Part shown: positions 45,619 to 56,721 of the stretch, in pieces
Position numbering within the stretch: the first letter of the stretch is position 1
How the letters are laid out: every line of letters starts with the position of its first letter
Assembly (NCBI GenBank): GCA_039707655.1
Contig: CM077667.1
Span: 547,006,222-547,070,221, forward strand
Source: Elymus sibiricus
Lineage: Eukaryota > Streptophyta > Magnoliopsida > Poales > Poaceae
Direction: 5' to 3'
Length of the DNA: 64,000 bases
Translations under genes and position numbers: made by a program
Notes under the pieces: model-generated
Databases searched by the model: none
Told to the model about the DNA's origin: nothing
The model's input: the letters and a program-made list of their open reading frames with translations, nothing else

Positions 45619-46887
45619 ACGGTTATGTAATATGTCCGAAGACTTTTTGGAACGCGTTTTTATGTATATAAAGTTTGCATGGTTTATCATGTCTTGTGTG
45701 TTTTGCATCATTTATAACTTCTTTGTGGCCGGTTAAATCTGAAGGCTGCGAGTCGTCGGCTTCAGCCCCTAGGTAGATACTACGTGGGGTGTCGCTTCCA
45801 AAACGCACTATAACCCTTAGCCGAACTATCGGTACCCGAAGGCGGTAGTGCGGGGTGGACTAGGCAATCGAACCAGAATGCTTTATTACCTTCACTTAGC
45901 CGTAGGAGTGCGAGAAAGGAGTGCAGGAGGCCGATAAATAGCCCCCAGGAGTTTGTGATGTTCGGACGAGCCGTGGCCAAAGCCTATATCACATGGTTCG
46001 GACTAATACCGAACCCATCGCATTACACGGAGTAACCTCTGACGAGATTAAGTTAAGCTCGGAATCGCAGACCGGTTCTCGCATACCATGACAGTCAGTT
46101 TTCGGCTTTCTCCGCTGAGGCGCTTGACCAGACTAGCCGGAAGCACAATCGCAGCGGTGCTCCCTTTGCCCCTTTAGCCGAACGAGCTTAACATAAAGGG
46201 GCAAGCACAGGAGCCGGGCAACCCAACATTTGACCCAAGACACAGTTCGGAACCAATGCATATAAAGCGGAAGTCCAAGACGCCGAATAGAAAATCAATT
46301 GTGCACAGGGCGATTTTAAGAGCGAGCCCCCGGTCTATTAGCCGGTTGCTTCGCAAAAGTATACCAAACAGGCTCGCAAGAAAAGAAGGAGAAAAATAGA
46401 GAATATGCTTAAAAACGTCAAACGAGCGTGCATAATATATCTATATTATACTAAACCATTCTTTTCATTCAAAGTGCTGATACAACTGTGTACAGGTATA
46501 GAAGATAAAATATAAATCTTATAGGAGGGTGCTGCGCTAAGGGTCTTCGATTTGTGGCCTGACGTCCGCGATATGCCTTGCAGCGTATCCTCTCCTGCGA
46601 CCACCAGGACGGTGTATACCTTGATAGGTGTGCTGTTCGGCGAACGGACTATTGTAGAAGAGTCTTGAGAAGTCGCCGAAATTTGAACAAGCTTGACGCC
46701 TTAGTGGGTACTTGACGGTACCTGCCATGTGTCGGAAGACATGTTTGAGGGTGATAGTTCGGTCTAGCCGAAGACTTACCCTACATCAATGTTCCCCCGC
46801 CGTTGCCCATGGAATTTCAAGCACGAAGTTATGCACCCTCAGCACGTATTGTGCGGGAAATGGGGCCATGTGGTGGTGGACGAATCC
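45619..46887. other. Spacer between antisense gene end and gag-protease end
   Basis: No RT, RNase H or integrase motif is seen in any frame. It holds the 3' flank of the plus-strand gene ('tatataaag' at 45664-45672) and GC-balanced noncoding DNA. This is where pol would be in an autonomous relative. Confidence 0.55.
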
Positions 46888-49800
46888 CTATTTATTGGGA
46901 GGGGAAGCTTCTGGAATTTCGGTTTGAGACCGAGCTCGTTTCCCAGCCTTGGATGCCTTGACGGCGGACGTCGGCGTCTGCCAGTCATCGGTGTAATGGA
47001 ATTCGGCCGCCAGGGCCAACACATGTTCCTCAGTTCGGAGTGACCGCTCTGTATTGCCATTGACAGTGATGACCCCTCGGGGGCCAGGCATTTTGAGCTT
47101 GAGGTATGCGTAGTGTGGAACGGCGTTAAAGCGGGCGAACGCCGTACGGCCGAGCAGGGCGTGATAGCCGCTGCGGAATGGTACTATGTCGAAGATCAAG
47201 TCCTCACTTCGGAAGTTGTCGGGCGAGCCGAACACAACTTCCAGGCTTATAGAGCCTATACACCGGGCTTCAACGCCTGGGATCACTCCTTTAAAGGTAG
47301 TGTTACTGGGCTTGATCCTTGACGGATCTATGCCCATCTTTTTCACCGTATCTGAGTAGATCAGATTGAGGCTACTTCCACCATCCATGAGGACTTTGGT
47401 TAGGTGGTACCCATCTATGATCGGGTCGAGGACAAGTGCGGCCGAACCCCCATGACGGATACTGGTCGGATGGTCACGTCGATCAAAAGTGATCGGATGT
47501 GCCGACCAGGGGTTATACTTCGGAGCTACAGGCTCTATGGCGTAGACATCCCGAAGGGCGCGTTTCCTTTCCTTTTTGGGTATATGAGTGGCGTAAATCA
47601 TGTTTACTGTCTTCACTTCTGAGGGGCATTTCTTTTGACCGCCACCGATCGGACCCCGAGGTTCATCCTCGTCCTCGCTGCGTGAGCTCTTGCCTTGGTC
47701 CTCGGTAGCGAGCTTGCCAGCCTGTTTGAAAACCCAACAGTTACGATTGGTGTGATTGGCGGGCTTCTCCTGAGTGCCATGTATCTGGCAAGGCCTCTCC
47801 AGAATCTTGTCCAGCGGGGTAGGTCCGTCGTGTTTGCCTTTAGGAGGCTTTTTCCGCTGCCCAGAGCGGTTGTTGCGAAATCCGGCGTTTACAGCCGTGT
47901 CATCGGCATCAATGTTATTATGCCGACGCTTGTTTTTGTTGCGCTTTGGTTTCCCGTTTCCATCCCGTACTTCGGAGGTTCCGGGGTCTTCGGGGTTATG
48001 GCTGCGTTTGGCCAGCCAATTATCCTCGCCCGCGCAAAAGCGGGTCATGAGTGATGTGAGGGCGGACATTGTCCTGGGTTTGCCTTGGCCGAGCTGTCGA
48101 GCTAGCCATTCATCCCGAATATTATGCCTGAAAGAGGCTATAGCTTCGGCGTCTGGGCAGTCTACGATCTGATTTTTCTTGGTCAGGAAACGATTCCAGA
48201 ATAGCCTCGCGGACTCTCCGGGTTTCTGAACGACGTTTCTTAGATCGGAGGAGTCCGGTGGCCGGACATAAGTGCCCTGGAAATTAGATCGGAATGCCTC
48301 TTCTAGGTCCTCCCAACATCCAATGGAGTTTTCGGGGAGGCTATTTAGCCAGTGCCGAGCTGGCCCCTTGAGCTTTAGGGGTAGGTATTTGATGGCGTGG
48401 AGGTCATCTCCTCGTGCCATGTGGATGTGGAGGAGGAAATCCTCAATCCATACGGTTGGGTCAGTTGTCCCATCGTATTGCTCTATGTTTACGGGTTTAA
48501 ACCCTTCTGGGAACTGATGCTGCATTACCTAATCTGTAAAGCACAGTGGGTGTGCGGCGCCTCTAACCCGAGCTATAGTGTGCCGATGATCGGCGGCTAC
48601 CCTAGCTCGGTTTTGTTCCCGATTTTCATTGTGGTCGAACCGAGACTGGTACCCTTCCCGTCTGTCGGGTGAGTATCTTCTGGAGCCGTAGATGGATCGT
48701 GTACGGCCTGCTCTATGGTCCAGGTCGTGGCGCAGGTCGAACCTGTCATCGGGCTCTAGTGGCTCCTTTCCATGTCTACGAGGTATCGTCGGCCTATAGC
48801 CGGTATCATCAGCCGTCCGATCTCATCCTCGAGGAGGGCGATCTGGTTTGTCGTATGGAGTATGTTCGGGAGACGGCGTATTGGAGAGCTCGTCATCGAA
48901 CTGTGGCAGCAGCCGTTGGCGCGGGTAGCTCTTGGGTTGGTCCGATAAGCCGGCGCCGAACTCCTCCGCTGAAAGGACTCGTGTCCATCGGTGATTGAGG
49001 TCGTCTTGTTCGGCTTTGAGCTGTCGCTCCTTTGCTCTCAGGCTGCGAGCTGTGGATATCAGCTGTTGTCTGAACAATTCCTGATCTGCAGGATCGTTGG
49101 GGATGGCCAAGTCATCGGCATCCGCATTATCCTCCCCCTCGATAGAGCGGAGGTAGTCGTCGGCCAGAGGATCATCTGGGTCATCGGGGTTGCGGTGGTC
49201 TTCAGGATCCTCCTGACCCTCCAATGGGTTACCGGGGATTTCGGGGCGGCCGATGTCCTCTGGAGTATCATCGTTCCCCGTGCCCTCAATAGACTTGCGC
49301 CCCTTTTTCCCTTTGGACCGTTTATGCGGTTTTCGGCGCCTTGACGGCGCTTCATACGATTTATCGCCATTGCTTTTTGGAGTGTCCACCATGTACACGT
49401 CGTATGTGGAGGTGGCCGTCCACTGTCCGGTCTTGGTAGGGGCGGGGGAGTGATCCTCCTCGTCCATGTACCCTACCTCCTCGGAAGCGTAGTCTAGCAT
49501 GTCGGTTAAATCCTCGACAGTGGCTATCAAGTGGGTGGTGGGTGGGAGGAAAAATCTGTCCCGACCCGTCTGAAGACCGATCTGAGAGCAGATCGGGATT
49601 GGGTCGTCGTTGATTTTCATCGACGAGATCCGATCTAGAGCTTCGTCGAGTATCGAGAGCTCGATCGGACCGGTCTACCCAGAGCTTCCGGAGTCAACCT
49701 CCGATGCATCTGTGCAGGGGGTGTGTTCGGCAAGAACGGGTGTTCGGCTGTCGGGCGCTATGACCTGATCCGAACTTAAGATCGGGCCTCCACCAGGGCA

Positions 49801-50082
49801 GATCCCATAGGCGGAGCCGGAAGGTGAGTCCGAGGTTAAAGCCTCAGGGTCCTCGGGCATGGCAGGCGAGACTGCAAGCCCGGTTAGTGATAGATCGCCG
49901 CGGGAGTCTACGGAGAACTCTAAGTTCCCGAATCTGACCTCCTGATCAGGGGCGAAACTTTCGACGCGGCCAAGGTGGCCGGTCGGGTCGGCGTGCAGCA
50001 CTATGCTGCCGAAAGCGAAGATCTGTCCAGGGGCAAAAGTCCCTGTGTTGCGGACCTCTTCGTTAACGACTAGGCGAACCAT
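46888..50082 (-). pseudogene. Gypsy gag-protease, one frame broken by three stops
   Basis: A single minus-strand frame runs from the methionine at 50082 (MVRLVVNEEVRNTG) to 46888, 1065 codons. It is interrupted only by TAG at 49675-49677, TGA at 48823-48825 and TAG at 48529-48531. The N-terminal third is acidic and disordered. The gag domain (48500-48050) has the motif ARHWLNSLPENSI and a GESARLFWNRFLTKK helix. A CxxH...HxxxxC knuckle-like stretch (CQIHGTQEKPANHTNRNCW) follows, then a retropepsin-like domain with VLMDGGSSLNLIY, in which DGGS replaces the usual D-T/S-G, and HALLGRTAF. Nothing of RT follows. With three stops the element cannot make full Gag from this copy unless the stops are read through. 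Confidence 0.85.
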
Positions 50083-50107
50083 CGATTCCTTCTGGCGATC
50101 ACAGTGG

Positions 50108-50128
50108 AACTCTCAATGAAAGCACCAA
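50108..50128 (-). other. Primer-binding region of the young gypsy element
   Basis: On the minus strand ttggtgctttcattgagag follows the LTR end directly. The priming tRNA is not identified. Confidence 0.5.
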
Positions 50129-50598
50129 TGTCGGTGTCAAAACCGGCGGATCTCGGGTAGGGGGTCCCGAACTATGATGCTTGGATCGATGGTAACAGGA
50201 GACGAAGGGGACAAGGTTTTACCCAGGTTCGGGCCCTCCTATGGAGGTAATACCCTACGTCCTGCTTGATTGTATTGATTGTATAGAGATTACAGAGTGA
50301 TCTACCACGAGATCGTATGACTAAAACCCTAGATGAGATCTTTCCCCCTGATGATCTAAAACTCTCCGGCTTATATAGACGCCGGGGGTGCCTAGGGTTT
50401 ACACATGGTCGGTTACACGTCGAGGGGATAAACATGCCTATTCTACTTTAAACGTGGAGCACACGCCTTGCTTCTAGAAACTTTCCTTCTGGAGTCCGGT
50501 CCTTCGAGTGATCCAGTGTCCGGCGAACGGCCCACCTAGTCCGGCCCATATGAGACCTGGCCGGCTTCCCGAGGACCCCCTAGTCCAGGACTCCCTCA
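50129..50598 (-). repeat. 5' LTR of the young gypsy element
   Basis: 470 bp. The TATA box is the complement of 50370-50377. It is followed on the minus strand by the primer-binding region. Confidence 0.93.
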
Positions 50599-50603
50599 GG
50601 GGT
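50599..50603. repeat. Target site duplication GGGGT, right copy
   Basis: GGGGT follows the right LTR and matches 41282-41286; CACTA sequence 'cgcttctcc' continues. Confidence 0.9.
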
Positions 50604-50979
50604 CGCTTCTCCTTCTTTTCCTTGTGCTAGATATTTGTAATGCACTAGGGAAACGAGGAGTAGCGACCATCACCGACGGTCGAAATATGAGAGAGGAAGA
50701 ATCCCGACTGTTGTCGTGGGGGTCGCTTCTCCTTCGTTCCCGTGTGCTAGACATTTTGGTGTAATGCACTCGGGAATGAATGGAGGAGCCACCATCACCG
50801 ACGGTCGCAATATCAGAGGGAGTGCCCACCATATACGTGAGATGAGAGTTTAGGAAGGAAAGACTCGACAGACCTAAAGTCAACCCGTTGCATATTGAGT
50901 AATAGTGACCTGTGTGTTGATCAGTTTCCTGGTAGTTGCATTCGATCGATTTTAAATGTTTCAACTATGAACATAGGAA
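50604..50979 (+). other. CACTA interior with a tandem repeat
   Basis: The block 'gagagaggaagaatcccgac' to 'catcaccgacggtcg' occurs twice: once as 41250-41286 joined to 50604-50680, and again from 50690 to about 50810. The period is roughly 128 bp. The gypsy element landed in the first copy. Confidence 0.65.
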
Positions 50980-52206
50980 ATGTCTGACGACGAAAGGAAA
51001 TTCGTTATGTGTGAATGCTGCGAAGACGAGCGCGGCCTGTGCGACAAGCCTCACCTAGTTGATGGTAGGCGCTTCAGCATCATGCTGGATGAGACCTTCG
51101 AAGTGGATACAGTAAGTCACAACGACAAGTCTTTTTTCGTAATTAAGCATGACTTCTGCTTCTTTTGCTTCAACTTATAATTTTAATTTTTTACTATTCT
51201 ACTAGCGTATCCCCTGCCATGCAAGAATTTATGTCTTGGATAAGATTGGTTTCAGTACTAAAAAAAGTATGGAGGTAAAGAGAGTTCACTTGAGGACCGA
51301 GCATGGTTATACTTTTGCCGTAAAATTGTACAATGCAGACACCTACTCCTATTTTGAATGCAGAAGTTGGAGAGCACTATGCAAGGCTTATGCATTTGAG
51401 CCTAATATGCTTATCACCTTTGATATTCGTCCGGAAGATGAAATTGAAGGTAATATCGACATCTGGGTCGATGTGCAGACGCCTCCAGTTCTACCATTAT
51501 GTGAGTTTCTCAACCATATTTATTAAGTAATTTATATTGTTTATTTAAAAATAGTTGACAACTAATTTCTATTGACAGCTTATTTCCATTCAAGCAAACA
51601 TGTCCAGCGCTTGGTAGACATCACCTATACTACTGTCCTGGGGCTGAACTAAACTGCGAGGAGATAGGTCATTATGTTTCATGGCTGGAGGATCTTGATA
51701 CTGTCAAGACAGATTTTTTTCCTGGACTTCGAGATTTTAGTACTCAAAACGTGCGGCCACTAGTGTGCGTATTGAACTACGGTCACATCTATCTAGGAAA
51801 GATGATAAGATTTTTACTATTTGTCCTCAATGCATCTTTTGCATACATTATTTTTTAAGCTAAACTTCATTGCTAAGTATGTTACTACGATGTTCTTCAA
51901 CAGGGACTCCCGATGAGTGTTGTGCCTCGTTGGATCAAGTCTAAAGGTCGCATGGCAATGGTTAGCTTACGGCCAAGATATCATGTATTGCACATGAGTG
52001 CATTCATCATTTCTCGAAGCGAGCAAGTCTTAATAGTCAAAGACTGGAGCAAAATTGTGAAGGATCGCAGAGAAGTACTAGGGGGCAGCAATCAGAAGCG
52101 CAGCCCACAATTAGGAGACAGGTTCATATGCATTCTCCAATATGATGAAGAAGGAGTGCTACACATGTTTTATGCTATTTTACCTGGGAGAGAGCAGCAG
52201 GAGTAG
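50980..52206 (+). pseudogene. CACTA-borne B3/pseudobarrel-like gene (decayed)
   Basis: Exons 50980-51111, 51206-51500, 51579-51804 and 51904-52206 are joined by recognisable introns; the first two joins are canonical and in phase. Exon 1 starts MSDDERKFVMCECCEDERG. Exon 2 (RIPCHARIYVLDKIGFST ... YSYFECRSWRALCKAYAFEP) and exon 4 (PMSVVPRWIKSKGRMAMVSL ... GDRFICILQYDEEGVLHMF) each look like a B3-type DNA-binding pseudobarrel strand pattern. Two lesions are seen: a one-base deletion near 51617-51619 shifts the frame, and the third donor reads atg|ATAAGA instead of GTAAGA. The identification rests on pattern resemblance only. It could be a captured host gene or a long-standing accessory gene of this CACTA family. 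Confidence 0.5.
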
Positions 52207-52514
52207 GTCCTAGGTATTAAGAACAATTAGTTAGTGCTGATTATATATGACTATGATGATGATGAGAAGTTTTTATTATGTGCTACAATGTGTTAGAGTT
52301 GATGGTGATGCTGAGGAGGAGTAGTGATTAGGAGTAGGTCCTAGGAGTTGTTATTATAACTAGTGACTAAGTTGTTATATGATGTCTCATGGACGAAAAT
52401 GATGATGATGAGTAGTTGTTATATGACAATGATGTATTATGATGATACTGTATGAAAACTTGTATAATGGCGTATGAATATACGACATAAAACAAAAAAG
52501 AAATACGTAATAAT
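52207..52514. other. 3' flank of the CACTA-borne gene
   Basis: No gene. AT-rich with repeated 'gatgatgatga' and 'gagtaggtcctagg' (at 52202 and 52332), leading into the subterminal repeats. Confidence 0.4.
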
Positions 52515-52803
52515 AGTAGTAGCGCGGGTAGAGAGGTGCGCTGCTAGTAACTACCAGCAGTGCTTCCTACAAAAACCGCTGCTGCTAAGCAGGTATAGCA
52601 GTAGCGCGTGTCAAAAGGCGCTACTGATAGACTTAGCAGTAGCGCTGGTACAGAAAGCGCTACTGCTAAGTAGGTATAGCAGTAGCGCGTGTCAAAACGC
52701 GCTACTGATAAACGTTAGCTGTAGCGCCGTATCAGCAGCGCGGTTACCCGCGCTACTGATACACCAAATACCCACGCTACTGCTAGGGTTTTCCCTAGTA
52801 GTG
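52515..52803 (+). repeat. CACTA right terminus and subterminal repeats
   Basis: Dense repeats of 'gcagtagcgcg' and 'cgctactgctaa' run up to the terminal inverted repeat ending at 52803. Confidence 0.8.
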
Positions 52804-52806
52804 AGT

Positions 52807-53945
52807 AGCTCCCACACAGCTAGCCCAAGAAAAAGAAAAAGTAATTGCTCTGCCCCCCAGGCTGTATTAGGCCTTAGACGTAGTTCCCTACTTGGCCTCC
52901 TCCACATCCGAACACCTCCTTCTCGTCGAGGGAAGCAAAAATATTTTGCGTACGTAAGGAGCCGAACTTATGACGTCCCATCCAGTTCCTCGGGCAGATG
53001 CCAACGGAGTTTGCTCAGTGTTATTACATTAAAACGAGTGGTCCCCCTATTAAAATATGTATGAATTTTGTTTTATCCGTTCCGCACGTGGTTCCCTCAG
53101 GCAGCGGGTGTTGTGCGAGGAAGGCGATGTTGTAGCGCCACTCCTCCTACACGAGCCGGAATATGAACCTACGATGTCGCCACTCCTGCGCCATGACGGC
53201 ATTGAAGTGCGCCTCCGTCCACTCCATGGTGAAGCTGACATGGATCGCCGCAGGCAAGGGTGTCGTCTCGTCATCGGAGGCCTCTTCAATCGTCGGTTAG
53301 TCATCGCTCACCTCAGGAGAGCTCACTGGCCTCTATCCACTGCGCAGGACGGGTCTGCCAGCCGGCCGCAAGGCAGGCTAGCTCGTGCTTCTACGTCGTC
53401 GAGAAGCTCTACCACACCACTTTAGAGCTCGTGGTCATGGCGGAGGTGGTGCACGGAGGAGTCCAGAGCGGAGGTGTTACGGTGCAGATGGTGTCCGAGC
53501 GTGGCAATGTATAAATTACACTCACCGGTCAGGTTAACTTGCGGGCTATTTCAATACAAGCGTCGGAGTGGATTTCTCGGCCATAGTGCTTGTTTAATGC
53601 CGGCAGGCGGACCGAGGGACAACGGGCATGGGAAGGCGATAAATACCCGTCATGTCGCATCCAGTCACGTCTCTCCGGCATTGAACAAGAGTCGAGACCT
53701 AGATGTGACGCGAGCAGCGTTTTGGACTGATCAACTAATCAGTGGACCACGTTGGATACCACGTTGATTGACCAACTGTGTCCGGATATATCAGTCCAGA
53801 CGTTTGCGGACGTTTTGAAAGTCCGTGTCCTTATCACTCATATGGCCAATCGGGCCATGTGGTTTAGCGATCGTTTACCACCCTATTAATTCTATTACCA
53901 TGTGTCTTGTTACAATTTTCAAATTGCACGACATTTGCCTTGTTT
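52807..53945. other. Intergenic DNA right of the CACTA element
   Basis: No supported gene. A GC-rich stretch (53050-53520) gives frames on both strands without recognisable motifs. It ends in AT-rich DNA. Confidence 0.4.
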
Positions 53946-55039
53946 ATATCTATGCCTACTAATAAAAGAATTACTTCTTCTTACTTCCTAATTTTTGTCC
54001 GTAGTTTTCGTCCATCGTTATTTTCGTCCTTCGGTATGTTACTAGCAAAACGGCCCGTGCGTTGCAACGGGAGAAAAAAATCATAATCTCCAATGGTCAT
54101 GACCACATTTTGCTGCATCACCGAGATACACTATCACTCTCATTTTTGTGAAATCGTGAACAATTCTTAAAAATTATTAACATTTTTTAAAACTCCTGAA
54201 CATATTTGAAGTCATGAACATTTATCAAATTCACAAAGATTTTCTAAAATCAGGAACATTTTTTGAATTCATGAACATTTTAAACTATTTGCAAATATTT
54301 TTTGAAAAAATGTGAACATTTTTTAAAACCTTTTTCTTGAATCGGCGAACATGTCTAGAGTCGACGAACCAAAATTTTTTAAACAATTTTTTAAATTGAT
54401 GATTTTTTAGAAATGCATGATCTTTTTAGAATCAGCGAACATTTTATGAATCAATAAACTATTTTTAAATTCACAAACAGTTTCTGAATTTTTAGGAAAA
54501 ATTTCAATTCATGAACGTTTAATAAGTGGAAACAAATTTGTTCAATTTCATTAACATTTTTTAATACTTGAACTTTATAAAATTATTAACAATTTTTTTG
54601 GACGTTTTTGGAAAACATTGTGAATATTTCGTAAATATGCGAACATTATTTGTAAGATCGCAAATTTTTTTTGAATCCATAAACATTTATGAATTATTAA
54701 ACAATTTATTTCAAATTAGCTTTTTTATAATTTTCGAAACTTTGTTTGAATTCCCACATTATTTAAAGTAGAGAAAAAAAATAACGGAAAAGAAAAATGA
54801 AATTTAAAAAACAGGTCGCTCATACATGGGCCGGCCCAAACAGGAGCGTTTTGTATTTTCCTAGCACGCAGAGCGCAGTATAGGAGGTTTCTACTGCGTG
54901 GGCCGGCTCAGTTCGAGATTTTTCTGTGTGAAACGTTTTTTATCACTTATAGATGGCATTGCTGGCTAATATTTTACAACTTTATGGGTAATTTCGATGA
55001 CGTACGGGCAGAAACACTCCTTCCTTTATTAGTAGGTAA

Positions 55040-55045
<6 letters not shown>
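53946..55045. mobile_element. Inverted-end element of about 1.1 kb, class unknown
   Basis: The left end 'tatctatgcctactaataaaa' (53946) is matched in inverse by 'ctttattagtaggtaaagata' (55025-55045). The interior is AT-rich with many 'gaacattttt' motifs and no protein. It probably is a non-autonomous DNA element. Confidence 0.45.
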
Positions 55046-55102
<57 letters not shown>

Positions 55103-56546
55103 ATTTGTCGTACGTACGTCCGCCAGCGTGGGCCTCATCCATCCCAAAAATCTGGTAAAAATAAATGAATAGATAGTCCAACATCGTTTTCTTCTACACA
55201 ATCCAACCAGTTCAAATATCTTTACGAGTTAAAAACAACAAACAGCGGAGTTGGTCAAAGAAGTAACTAATGGGAGAGAGATGACGAGAGGCGGTCGATG
55301 CCGCCGCTGAGGCGGAGTACGTCCAGGGTCCAGCCGAAGATCGGGGCTGCTGCTCGCGTCCATGGTAGACACACGGGGCTGGTGAGGTCCTTGCCATGGC
55401 GGGACTCGCTCAGGGGAGTGAAGAAAAGGAAGGGAAGGCACGGAAGAAGAGCTTGCCCGCGGGGAGCAAGGGCGCGAGGAGAAAGAGAGAGAGAAGAATT
55501 TGGGGTCGGGCATGTGGGTGGCGACGCAGAAGGGATTTGGGGTCGGGCATATGAGATCGCTGGGGTTAAGGGAAAAACGAGATGGGCTTTTTCTAGGCCG
55601 GCTAGGCAAGTGGGCTGCAGCTGGCTGTGCTGCGCTGCTCCTCTCTGTGCCAACTTTTTCTTCTGTTTTCCATTTAGATATTAACAGAGAACTACAATAA
55701 AAGTACAGAGAGTTTCGGAAGCAGTTTTGAAGTGACGAAAATTCCCTTGGATTAATTTAAATGTGCTTAATCCAGCTACATAGGATTTGTTAATGATTGA
55801 AGAATTTGAATTCAAACTCATTAGAATTTAATTCAAATGGGTTAGAACTAGGAGTTGGATTTAGATTTCTGAAAGCTGAACGCTAGCTTCAAGAGGATAG
55901 GAATAAGAATACTCCAGGACCAATCTGCCAGGCCGGCGGCGAGTGGGCGCCAAGACTATCACACCATGCACACATACCACTATCTGCGTCAGCAATTGCC
56001 AACGGCTACAAGCGTGCGCAGGAACATGAACATATTCTGATGGCGATGGAAACCCGGCCGAACACACACAAAAAACTGTATAAAACTCATGGACGCTCAC
56101 AAAATTGCCTCATGCGGGTGAGAAAATTAACTACACATTTGAGGGCTTTTCTCTTACCGAAAAACAAAATTAGGTGCAAATAATCAAACCATCTTTCCTA
56201 AAAATAAAGTTAGGTGCAAACAATCAAAACATGTATGCTCTACATGAAAAAACTAACACATTTGAGTTATTTTTTTTAATTTTTGTCACAAAAAGTCATA
56301 TTTCGAGTACAGTGACCAAGGAAAATCATGTAAAAAATAATACTTCATTTTAAAAAATTAAATAAATTAACAATGAGATTTTGAATATTCTTATTAAAAA
56401 AATTAATATTCACGGTTTATGCTATTAGTGCTTCTCCGCCATGTTCAAATGGTGAGCGTGTACCTGTGCGGGGACTAGAACCATTTTTGTTAAGATTAAA
56501 GCATTTTTTTATTTCATTGCAACGCACGGTCATTTATGCTAGTTAC
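54043..56546. mobile_element. Inverted 'ccgtgcgttgcaa' termini, about 2.5 kb apart
   Basis: 'gttactagcaaaacggcccg' continuing to 'tgcgttgcaacggg' starts at 54039. Its inverse 'cattgcaacgcacggtcatt' with 'tgctagttac' lies at 56516-56547. These termini are common in grass genomes. The pair overlaps the preceding inverted-end element, so at least one assignment is a hybrid of two insertions. The interior (55260-55680) is GC-rich with no recognised protein. Confidence 0.4.
55042..55099. repeat. (AT)29 microsatellite
   Basis: 58 bases of uninterrupted alternating A and T, directly beside the right end of the 1.1-kb inverted-end element. Confidence 0.97.
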
Positions 56547-56721
56547 TCTTAAAACAGATTCCATCGGGCGTAGCGCACCTCGAGCTAACGCTCGGTGTCG
56601 TTCGCTCGATGGATGCTCTCCGAAGGTACGTTTGCGAAAAGAAAAAACTCAACCGTACGCTTCCCAAGGACACGTTGGCTCAAAACAGAAAAAAGGAGTT
56701 TTTTTTGCCGATGATGGCTCG

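Larger units (their letters stand above)
41287..50598 (-). mobile_element. Young non-autonomous Ty3/gypsy element with antisense gene
   Basis: LTRs at 41287-41755 and 50129-50598 differ by six substitutions and one indel in about 470 bp by eye. They are flanked by GGGGT (41282-41286, 50599-50603). In element sense the LTR starts TGAGGGAGTCCTGG and ends GACACCGACA; these ends resemble the Fatima-type family of wheat. Gag and protease are on the minus strand, so the 5' LTR is the right one. No RT, RNase H or integrase is present between the protease end (46888) and the 3' LTR. That space holds a plus-strand five-exon gene instead. With a grass rate of 1.3e-8 per site per year the LTR difference suggests roughly half a million years. 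Confidence 0.92.
40149..52803 (+). mobile_element. CACTA (En/Spm) DNA transposon, non-autonomous, with nested gypsy
   Basis: The ends are CACTACTAGGGAAAACC at 40149 and its complement ggttttccctagtagtg ending at 52803. Both are flanked by AGT (40146-40148 and 52804-52806), the 3-bp duplication expected of CACTA elements. Both ends are rich in direct and inverted 'agcagtagcgcg' subterminal repeats. Removing the gypsy insertion (41287-50603) leaves about 3.3 kb. That length holds a pyrimidine-rich leader and a decayed B3-like gene but no TnpD-type transposase, so mobility would have depended on another element. Confidence 0.93.

Noticed and set aside
47113..48172. Plus-strand frames opposite gag-protease
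   Set aside because: No domain and no splice structure; the minus-strand frame carries gag and protease motifs.
55229..55700. Overlapping frames of 126-128 codons around a GC-rich block, considered as a missing WAK first exon
   Set aside because: No signal peptide followed by a phase-1 donor; composition differs from WAK exon 1.
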